A DNA stretch of 64,000 nucleotides, taken from NCBI GenBank assembly GCA_944323505.1, contig CALUST010000015.1, positions 1 to 64,000 on the forward strand, written 5' to 3'. Within the stretch, counting starts at the first letter, position 1. Each line of letters begins with the position of its first letter. Made by a program: the position numbers and the translations under genes. The stretch comes from an uncultured Bacteroidales bacterium (GTDB lineage: Bacteria; Bacteroidota; Bacteroidia; Bacteroidales; UBA932). The notes beneath the pieces are model-generated. The model worked only from the letters and a program-made list of their open reading frames with translations. It was not told the DNA's origin and ran no database searches. Below, in pieces: positions 44,479-51,138 of this stretch.

Positions 44479-45453
44479 ATGACAATAGAGACACCTGAAA
44501 AGTCCTGGAAGGACTATGAACTTATAGATTGCGGCAATTTCGAGAAACTTGAGAGATTCGGAGGCTACTGCCTTGTCCGTCCTGAGCCCAAGGCATTGTG
44601 GGACAAGTCGATGTCTGAGGCCGAGTGGGACAGGATGGCGGATATCAGATTCAAGCCGGGTGCCGGATTCGGCAAAGCCGGGAAAGAGGACAGCGGCACA
44701 TGGGAGAGATACCGTAAGACTCCGGATCAGTGGCAGATAAGATATGCCGGAGCCCAGGACGGTCTCGGGTTTTCCCTGCGGCTGGGGATGACGGCCTTCA
44801 AGCACGTCGGGGTCTTTCCGGAGCAGTCTCCGAACTGGGAGTTCATTTACCGGAACACAAAGTCTCTGGTGGAGTCTGCCGCCAGAGAGGGCCGTCCGAA
44901 GCCGAAAGTCCTGAATCTCTTTGCATATACCGGGGCTGCTTCCCTTGCTGCGAGACGGGCCGGGGCGGATGTCACTCATCTCGACTCGGTGAGGCAGGTG
45001 GTGACCTGGGCCAGGAACAATATGGAGATAAGCGGGATGGACAATATCCGATGGGTGGTGGAGGATGCGCTGAAGTTCGCAAAGAGGGAGGCCAGGAGAG
45101 GGAATGTCTACCAGGGTATAATTCTTGACCCTCCGGCATACGGGCACGGGCCTGACGGAGAGAAATGGAAACTTGACGAATGTCTTTATGAGATGATGGG
45201 GAATGTGGCAGCGATTCTCGCCCCGAAGGACAGTTTCATGGTGCTGAACCTGTATTCCAACGGCTTTTCGGCAGTCCTCGGAGAGACGGTCGTGAGGCAG
45301 GCGTTCGCGGCAGGAGGCCGGCCGGCATCCTGCCCCGTGCATGGTGAGGCCATCCTGTCACCCGAGGCGGAAATCACTTCAGGGGAACTTGTGCTTGAAG
45401 ACCGTTTCGGGAAAAAACTCCCGTTGAGCATCTTCGTGAGGCTCCGGAGATGA
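44479..45453 (+). CDS. Class I SAM-dependent rRNA methyltransferase (RlmI/RlmK-like)
   Basis: A 324-residue protein from the ATG at 44479. The frame opens at 44440, but a perfect -7 element (TAAATTTG, 44445-44452) lies after that point, so the start must be at 44464 or 44479. The SAM-binding motif is NLFAYTGAAS near 150, then a THLDSV acidic loop and the catalytic-type ILDPPAYGHGP. The architecture resembles the RlmI family that methylates cytosine C5 in 23S rRNA, but without an evident N-terminal PUA domain. The RNA position is not known. Confidence 0.82.
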   Translation: MTIETPEKSWKDYELIDCGNFEKLERFGGYCLVRPEPKALWDKSMSEAEWDRMADIRFKPGAGFGKAGKEDSGTWERYRKTPDQWQIRYAGAQDGLGFSLRLGMTAFKHVGVFPEQSPNWEFIYRNTKSLVESAAREGRPKPKVLNLFAYTGAASLAARRAGADVTHLDSVRQVVTWARNNMEISGMDNIRWVVEDALKFAKREARRGNVYQGIILDPPAYGHGPDGEKWKLDECLYEMMGNVAAILAPKDSFMVLNLYSNGFSAVLGETVVRQAFAAGGRPASCPVHGEAILSPEAEITSGELVLEDRFGKKLPLSIFVRLRR

Positions 45454-45471
45454 TGCAGTTTCACAAAAGAT

Positions 45472-45501
45472 TTTGATATTCAATAAGAATCACTATCTTT
45501 A
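45472..45501 (+). promoter_or_regulatory. Promoter of the DUF4234 gene
   Basis: TTTG (45472-45475), an 18-base spacer and TATCTTTA (45494-45501), one mismatch from TAnnTTTG; about 35 bases before the ATG at 45537. Confidence 0.5.
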
Positions 45502-45536
45502 TACAAATTATTGTTTAACCTGTAAAATTTAATTCT

Positions 45537-45938
45537 ATGTTAAGTACGAACAGAGGGATGCTCAAATTCTTCCTCCTCTCACTGATCACATTCAACATTT
45601 ATGGCATCGTTGTCCTGACGAAGGTGTCGATGGAAATCAATGACATCGCATCAAAGAGAGACGGCAAGCACACTATGAACTACTGTCTCATCTATTTCCT
45701 CTTCAGTTGGCTGACCCTTGGTATCGTGCCTCTCGTATGGTATCACAGGCTCTGTGCCAGGATGGGCGATGAACTGCGCGCAAGAAGCATCCCGTATGCT
45801 TTCGGCGCCGGAGATTTCTGGGGATGGGGATTTTTCGGAGCATTGATTATCGTCGGTCCGTTCATCTTCTATCACAAGTTCTTCAAGGCGATGAACTATC
45901 TCTGTGAAAGTTACAATGCCGAGACGGTGGCAAGGTAG
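45537..45938 (+). CDS. DUF4234 membrane protein
   Basis: A 133-residue protein with about three membrane segments (8-28, 50-68, 90-112). It fits the DUF4234 family: a short N-terminus (NRGMLKFFLLSLITFNIYGI), a Trp-Tyr-His pair at the end of the second segment, and a last helix with FYHKFFKAMNYLCESYN. The family has no known function and often occurs singly, as here. It has its own promoter and a strong bidirectional terminator. Confidence 0.8.
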   Translation: MLSTNRGMLKFFLLSLITFNIYGIVVLTKVSMEINDIASKRDGKHTMNYCLIYFLFSWLTLGIVPLVWYHRLCARMGDELRARSIPYAFGAGDFWGWGFFGALIIVGPFIFYHKFFKAMNYLCESYNAETVAR

Positions 45939-45956
45939 AAACATCTGCAAGATGAG

Positions 45957-46002
45957 AAAAACAATGAGGAAGACCCGATTCAAGGTCTTCCTCATTGTTT
46001 TT
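45957..46002. terminator. Bidirectional terminator between the DUF4234 gene and mrp
   Basis: A perfect 19-bp stem: 45957-45975 pairs with 45984-46002 around an 8-base loop. The arms begin with AAAAA and end with TTTTT, so it works for both convergent genes. Confidence 0.93.
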
Positions 46003-46017
46003 AATATGTGTTCTGCA

Positions 46018-47103
46018 TTATTCTTTCGGAGCGGAGTCCTCGGATGACGAGACAGCATCGGCGAGTTTGCCTGCAAGTTGTACGAACGCGAGGCCGTCAG
46101 GCCTGTCTGAAAGTGCCGCAGGCTCCCCTTCGTCTCCGCATTCCCGGATGCTCTGTACGATAGGAATCTGTCCGAGAAGCGGGATGCCGTATCTGGCTGC
46201 CATCTCTGCGCCGCCGTTCTTGCCGAAAATATAGTATCTGTTCTCCGGGAGTTCGGCAGGAGTGAACCATGCCATATTCTCCACAAGTCCGAAGATTGGC
46301 TTTCTGATACTCTCGTTGCGGAACATGTTTACGCCTTTCTCCACATCGGCAAGAGCCACCGCCTGGGGAGTGGTGACAATGACTGCTCCTGTCAAAGGTA
46401 TGTCATGCACCAGGCTGATGTGTATGTCTCCCGTCCCCGGAGGCATGTCTATCAGCAGAAAGTCCAGTTCGCCCCATCTGACCTGGAGAATCATCTGCTT
46501 CAATGCGTTGCAGGCCATGGGACCTCTCCATATCAGGGCCTGTTCCGGCTTGGCGAAATATCCTATCGACATCCATTTCACCCCGTATTTCTCCAGAGGC
46601 ATGATAACCTCTTTCTCCCCGTCAAGAAAGGCCTGGGGAGTCTCTGTCTCAGTCCCTGTCATCTTGGGTACGGACGGTCCGTAGACATCGGCGTCGGCAA
46701 GCCCGACCTTGTATCCGAGCCTTGCCAGGGCGACTGCGAGGTTTACGGCTACAGTGGACTTGCCGACGCCTCCCTTGCCGGATGCGACTCCGATTATGTG
46801 CCTCACCTGTGACAGTTCCTCAGTCCCGAGGTTCAGTCCTGCCGGTTTCTTCTTTGCTTCTTCCCTGATGACAGTGCGGACTTCCACTTCAGTTCCCGGG
46901 GAGTGGCGGATGATTGCCGCCTTCGTGCTGCCTATGAGATATTCGGCAAGCGGGTCCCGGTGCTTCGGAAAAGCCAGTGTGACTGTCACTTTATTGCCGT
47001 CGCACTCGACTTTGTCTACCATCCCGAGTTCAACGATGTTCCTGTCTCCTTTTGCAGGATGCTGGACATCGAAGAGCATCTTCATTATTTCATTCTGTTT
47101 CAT
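46018..47103 (-). CDS. mrp: Mrp/NBP35-type iron-sulfur cluster carrier ATPase
   Basis: A 361-residue protein. Residues 1-85 are a MIP18/DUF59 domain. The rest is a deviant Walker-A ATPase: GVASGKGGVGKST at about 103-115, ADADVYGPS and MPPGTGD. Mrp (ApbC) proteins carry and transfer [4Fe-4S] clusters; the CxxC pair of some members is not seen here, as in other members with this domain order. It lies 34 bases downstream of the S46 peptidase gene and may share its transcript. Cytoplasmic. Confidence 0.93.
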   Translation of the reverse strand: MKQNEIMKMLFDVQHPAKGDRNIVELGMVDKVECDGNKVTVTLAFPKHRDPLAEYLIGSTKAAIIRHSPGTEVEVRTVIREEAKKKPAGLNLGTEELSQVRHIIGVASGKGGVGKSTVAVNLAVALARLGYKVGLADADVYGPSVPKMTGTETETPQAFLDGEKEVIMPLEKYGVKWMSIGYFAKPEQALIWRGPMACNALKQMILQVRWGELDFLLIDMPPGTGDIHISLVHDIPLTGAVIVTTPQAVALADVEKGVNMFRNESIRKPIFGLVENMAWFTPAELPENRYYIFGKNGGAEMAARYGIPLLGQIPIVQSIRECGDEGEPAALSDRPDGLAFVQLAGKLADAVSSSEDSAPKE

Positions 47104-47137
47104 CGTATCAGAATCAATGGGGTCTTGTTGCAGCCCC

Positions 47138-49309
47138 TTATTTTACAATATCCATCTCGTCAAGGAGGTAGCCGGCTCCGCCGAACTTGTCCACTATGAA
47201 GAGCACGTATCTTATGTCAACGTTGATGCATCTCTGGAGATCCGGCTCGAACATTATGTCGCTGCTCATTGACTCCCAGTTGCCGTCGAAAGCCAGTCCG
47301 ATGAGCTGGCCGTCCGCGTTGAGGACAGGGCTGCCGGAGTTGCCCCCGGTTATGTCGTTGTTGGACAGGAAGGCTACCGGCATCTTTCCGTCCGGGAGGG
47401 CATATTCTCCGAAATCCCCGGCTTCCCAGAGGTTTTTCAGTTTCTCAGGCACCACGAATTCCCAATTGTCCGGGTCTTCCTTCTCCATCACGCCGTCAAG
47501 GGTGGTGTAATATTTATAGATGACGGCATCTTTCGGCGAATATCCTTTGATTGTGCCGTATGTGAGACGCATGGTGAAGTTGGCGTCAGGGTAGGTCGGC
47601 TCGCCCTTTTTCCATTCGAGCAGGCCTGCCGTATAGGTCTTTCTGCCGTCAGCGAGCATCTTGTCGCTTCTGTTGATGTCGTCATACAGAGGGAGCAGCA
47701 CTTCAGATGCCGCTATTGAAAGCCTTATTGCCGGGTCGGCAAATATTTCCGACGGAGACATGCTGCCTATTGCCTCCTGCAGCCTCTCTTCTGATGTGAA
47801 GACACTTGTCGCGAAAAGAGAATCCACATATCCGGGTATATCCATAGTCCCGAACTCCGGGTCAATCCCTGTCAGGAAACATGTCGAGTCCACATGGCTC
47901 CTGTAATATTCCAGAAGAGCCTTCGCCTCTTTGATGTCCGTGCCGGCAGAGTAGTCCTTGTAGAAGTCTCTTATGGATACCAGGGCGTCTTGGAAGGCCT
48001 TCAGTGTATCGGTCTCCTCCGATGCCGAAAGGGATGACCTCACTGCATTGTTGAATGCAGTCGCTACAGATTGGAGTTCAATCCGGTATACGGACTCGAT
48101 AAGAGTGCAGAATTTCTTCTGGGCGTCCTCCCCGATACGGACACCTTCCCTGATCCTGTCGAGGGCGTCTCCGTATGCCTTCTGCCTCTCGGGCTTGCTG
48201 TTTACCCATTCGGTAAACCCGGCCTCTTCCTGTTCGGCGCGGCCTATGACGTCCAGTTTGGCAAAAGCCTGTCTCATGCCTATCCATTTCTTCCAGCCGT
48301 TGGACGAAGAGGCGTATTTGCTGGCATACTGGATTTTCACCTTAGGGTCAGCAAGCATGTCCTCCATCATTATATCCTGGCGTATGGTCCTGGCTTCGAT
48401 TGCGATGGCCTGATAGTCAAGCAGGAATCTCAGTTCAGGTGAGGTGTAGAATCTGTTGGTCCTGCCGGGATACCCCATAATCATCGCATAGTCTCCCTCA
48501 TTATAGCCTGCAAGCGATATTGTGAGGTGGTTTTTCGGGACGTAAGGCACATTGTCCACGGAGTAGTCGGCAGGGTTGTTGTCCTTGTCGGCATAGACGC
48601 GGAACATGGAGAAGTCTCCGGTGTGGCGTGGCCACATCCAGTTGTCTGTGTCTGCCCCGAACTTTCCTATGGATGAAGGTGGAGCCCCGACGAAACGGAT
48701 GTCCCTGTATGTTTTATAGACGATGAGGTAGGTCACATTGTCATTGTAGAAAGACTGTGTCACCACCTTGCAGTACGGATTGCTTTCCTCTGCGCTTTTG
48801 GAAAGCTCGTCTTTTTTCTCTGTCACTGCGGCGTTGATCAGCGAGTCGAGTACTGCGTCAGACACTTTGCCGGCCCTGAGCCTGACCTGTCTCTCGGCCT
48901 TCTTCAATGCAGGGGTGATGTCGGTCATGCTCTCAAGGAATGTGACGGTAAGTCCCTCCACCGGGAGTTCCTCGTTCCGGTTCATCGCCCAATATCCGTT
49001 TGTGAGATAGTCGTGCTCCACAGAACTGAGTTTCTGGATGCTTGCATATCCGCAATGGTGGTTGGTCACGAGCAGTCCCTCGTCGGAAATGATTTCTCCC
49101 GTACATCCTCCGCCGAACTGCACTATGGCGTCTTTCAGCGATGAATTGTTGATGTCATAAATGTCTTTGGCTGAAAGGTGGCAGCCGAGCGCATCCATTG
49201 TCTTGATGTTCATTTTTTCAAGCAGCGGGAGCATCCACATCCCTTCATCGGCTCTCAATCCGGCGGAGAAAACCGCCAGGAAAGAGATGGCGCAAAGTAT
49301 CTTCTTCAT
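47138..49309 (-). CDS. S46-family dipeptidyl-peptidase, DPP7-like
   Basis: A 723-residue serine peptidase with signal peptide (cleavage near GLRA). The chymotrypsin-like triad is split by a helical domain: His in TNHHCGY near 85, Asp in the WPRHTGDFSMFR region, and Ser658 in GGNSGSPV. Counting from this serine as in Porphyromonas enzymes, Phe674 aligns with the conserved P2-site Phe and Gly676 with the residue that is Gly in DPP7 and Arg in DPP11. This predicts cleavage after hydrophobic rather than acidic residues. It releases dipeptides in the periplasm for peptide fermentation. A perfect -7 element (TATATTTG) lies at 49371-49378 on the minus strand. Confidence 0.9.
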   Translation of the reverse strand: MKKILCAISFLAVFSAGLRADEGMWMLPLLEKMNIKTMDALGCHLSAKDIYDINNSSLKDAIVQFGGGCTGEIISDEGLLVTNHHCGYASIQKLSSVEHDYLTNGYWAMNRNEELPVEGLTVTFLESMTDITPALKKAERQVRLRAGKVSDAVLDSLINAAVTEKKDELSKSAEESNPYCKVVTQSFYNDNVTYLIVYKTYRDIRFVGAPPSSIGKFGADTDNWMWPRHTGDFSMFRVYADKDNNPADYSVDNVPYVPKNHLTISLAGYNEGDYAMIMGYPGRTNRFYTSPELRFLLDYQAIAIEARTIRQDIMMEDMLADPKVKIQYASKYASSSNGWKKWIGMRQAFAKLDVIGRAEQEEAGFTEWVNSKPERQKAYGDALDRIREGVRIGEDAQKKFCTLIESVYRIELQSVATAFNNAVRSSLSASEETDTLKAFQDALVSIRDFYKDYSAGTDIKEAKALLEYYRSHVDSTCFLTGIDPEFGTMDIPGYVDSLFATSVFTSEERLQEAIGSMSPSEIFADPAIRLSIAASEVLLPLYDDINRSDKMLADGRKTYTAGLLEWKKGEPTYPDANFTMRLTYGTIKGYSPKDAVIYKYYTTLDGVMEKEDPDNWEFVVPEKLKNLWEAGDFGEYALPDGKMPVAFLSNNDITGGNSGSPVLNADGQLIGLAFDGNWESMSSDIMFEPDLQRCINVDIRYVLFIVDKFGGAGYLLDEMDIVK

Positions 49310-49386
49310 TTCTAATTATTTAAAATTGATTTACCGGCTGTCAGCAATACAGGTTTGCCGGAGCAGGATGCAAATATAGCATTTTT

Positions 49387-50124
49387 TCAGAACAGCGACG
49401 GTTCGAGTTCCTTCACATGGAAGCTTTTCCTGTGATGCGGGGTCAGCCCGAATCTGCGGATAGCCTCGATATGCTCCTTTGTGGGATAGCCCATGTTCCT
49501 GTCCCATCCGTATTGTGGATAATCGGCGGCAAGCCGTCTCATGTATTCGTCTCGCGCCGTCTTTGCCAGGACGGATGCGGCCGCGATGTCGGAGAATCGG
49601 GCATCACCTTTTATTATACATTCGTATGGCAGCCGGGCATAATCCTCCGCGCTCCCGGCAACCGCGGCGTACTGCCTTGCCGATGCTCCGCAGCTCCTCC
49701 CCTCGGATGAGATCCGGATGCTTTCCTCCGACAGCCCGTCAGCCGCAGGAATCTTTCCGTAGGGCTTGAACCTGTTGCCGTCTATTGCCAGGAACTGCGG
49801 CATTACCGGCAGATTCATCACAGCCCTCCACATCCCGGCAATCGAGGCATTCAGGATATTTATCCTGTCTATCTCTTCCGCAGTGACGGCCTCGACGGCA
49901 TAGGCGACGGCCTTTTCAATGATGATGTCCCGCAGGAGGCACCTGTCTTTTCCGCTCATTTTCTTGGAGTCGTCCAGCAGCGGGTGGCTGAACCCCGGAG
50001 GGAGTATGACGGCCGCAGCAAAGACCGGCCCTGCCAGCGGTCCTCTTCCAGCCTCGTCACATCCGGCCTCCAGCCTGTGCTCCGAGTACTTCTCTTCCAG
50101 ATGTATTTCTCTTGATACAGCCAT
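49387..50124 (-). CDS. rnhB: Ribonuclease HII with an internal insertion
   Basis: A 245-residue protein from the ATG at 50124. A TTG at 50148 is open but overlaps a perfect -7 element (TACATTTG, 50146-50153). RNase HII removes ribonucleotides from DNA. Catalytic residues are Asp23-Glu24 in CDEAGRG, Asp115 in AIDGNRF and Asp174 in IKGDARF. Between the last two the E. coli enzyme has 18 residues; here there are 59, through an extra segment of about 38 residues at 127-164, rich in Ser, Ala and Glu. The rest is normal. Confidence 0.93.
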   Translation of the reverse strand: MAVSREIHLEEKYSEHRLEAGCDEAGRGPLAGPVFAAAVILPPGFSHPLLDDSKKMSGKDRCLLRDIIIEKAVAYAVEAVTAEEIDRINILNASIAGMWRAVMNLPVMPQFLAIDGNRFKPYGKIPAADGLSEESIRISSEGRSCGASARQYAAVAGSAEDYARLPYECIIKGDARFSDIAAASVLAKTARDEYMRRLAADYPQYGWDRNMGYPTKEHIEAIRRFGLTPHHRKSFHVKELEPSLF

Positions 50125-50180
50125 GTCGTACAGTCTTGCAGGATGCAAATGTACGTAAAATATGAAGATTCTGCCGGGTA

Positions 50181-50606
50181 TTATCTGGTGTTTTGTCCCG
50201 CAATCCCTTTGCGCAGCATGCTGATGATCTCGTCTTTTGTCCTGAGATTCTCCTGGAGGGATGATACGAGTTCGGACATGAGCCCGATATGGGCCTTGAT
50301 TCTGTTCAGTTCATCGGCATGGCCGGATTCCAGTTCCCGGAGCCGCGAGCCGTACCTGACCTTCATCTCGCTGATCTCGTTGCTGACTTCTTTCTCCGGG
50401 ACATAGCCGAGCAGAATCTCTTCCGCAGACACTCCCAGTATCTCGGCGGCCTTGCCGATACTGTCGCTTATCAGGCGTGTCGGACCCTGTTCTATATTTC
50501 TGTATGCAGTCCGCGATATTCCCATTCTTTCCGCCATTTCTTCCTGGGAAAGCCCCTGTCTGCGGCGGATTCTCGAGATGTTTTCCTTGACAGATTTGTT
50601 GTCCAT
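50181..50606 (-). CDS. XRE-family transcriptional regulator with coiled-coil tail
   Basis: A 141-residue protein. Residues 5-65 are a Cro/CI-type helix-turn-helix (RRRQGLSQEEMAERMGISRT, then NIEQG). Residues 75-130 are a heptad-rich helix, probably a coiled coil for dimerisation, and the tail is basic. It is cytoplasmic and DNA-binding. The promoter has a perfect -7 element (TATTTTTG, minus strand, 50622-50629) overlapped by a 17-bp palindrome, consistent with autoregulation. Target genes are not evident; the nearest candidate is the divergent short gene at 50803. Confidence 0.85.
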   Translation of the reverse strand: MDNKSVKENISRIRRRQGLSQEEMAERMGISRTAYRNIEQGPTRLISDSIGKAAEILGVSAEEILLGYVPEKEVSNEISEMKVRYGSRLRELESGHADELNRIKAHIGLMSELVSSLQENLRTKDEIISMLRKGIAGQNTR

Positions 50607-50621
50607 GTTTTTAATTTTTCA

Positions 50622-50644
50622 CAAAAATATGCCATTGAGGCATA
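50622..50644 (-). promoter_or_regulatory. -7 element with overlapping palindrome, candidate operator
   Basis: CAAAAATA (50622-50629) is TATTTTTG on the minus strand. TATGCC (50628-50633) and GGCATA (50639-50644) form a perfect 6-bp inverted repeat around ATTGA, overlapping the -7 element by two bases. The position would allow repression by the encoded XRE protein. Confidence 0.45.
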
Positions 50645-50802
50645 GAAATATGATAATAAAATCTTGCCAATGTCAACAGTTCGTTTCCAAAAAGAGAAAA
50701 AAGTTCAAAAAAAAGAAAAATCTGATGCAAAAAAGATAAAAAATGACAACAGATACTTGCTGATAGGACTTTTAAATGTCAGTTTTGCAAACAAAAAAGA
50801 CC

Positions 50803-51042
50803 ATGGACAAGATGGAAATAATCAAAGGTTATGAGATTTTCGCCATGCTGATGGAGGAAGAGAAAGTGTACATGAACCCGCTGGTGACATTTGATACGGT
50901 CTGCTCCTGGATCGGTGTCAGCAGGCATGACCTTGACTGCTATATCAGGGCCCAGCTCGGGTGCGGGGGAACTGACATTATGAAAGCATACAGGGATTCG
51001 GTCCCTTCATATTTTCTTCAAAAGTACGGTATTTTGTTATAA
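50803..51042 (+). CDS. Short AraC-like helix-turn-helix protein
   Basis: A 79-residue protein from the ATG at 50803 (or the one three codons later). An earlier ATG at 50776 lies in the likely promoter. The text MLMEEEKVYMNPLVTFDTVCSWIGVSRHDLDCYI follows the pattern of the first helix-turn-helix of Bacteroidetes AraC-type regulators (Y-x-x-P-x-L-T then L-x-V-S-R). Only half of such a DNA-binding domain is present, with no sensor part. Similar orphan halves are known in the phylum, but their job is not. A 135-base A-rich tract precedes it. EF-G paralogue gene follows. Confidence 0.6.
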   Translation: MDKMEIIKGYEIFAMLMEEEKVYMNPLVTFDTVCSWIGVSRHDLDCYIRAQLGCGGTDIMKAYRDSVPSYFLQKYGILL

Positions 51043-51049
51043 ATCTCTA

Positions 51050-51080
51050 TTGATTTTGCTGTTTTATTTCTTTAAATTTG
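51050..51080 (+). promoter_or_regulatory. Promoter of the EF-G paralogue
   Basis: TTG (51050-51052), a 20-base spacer and TAAATTTG (51073-51080), a perfect -7 element. Just after the predicted start lie two copies of ATGCGCC (51086-51092 and 51099-51105), 13 bp apart. The leader is about 50 bases. Confidence 0.55.
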
Positions 51081-51138
51081 CAAGGATGCGCCGTTTGAAT
51101 GCGCCAATTGAAACAATAACCAATAACAGATAAGTAAA

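Noticed and set aside
44299-45342. Open frame of 347 codons antisense to the rRNA methyltransferase
   Set aside because: Covers a gene with clear SAM and catalytic motifs on the other strand and also runs across the pgk promoter.
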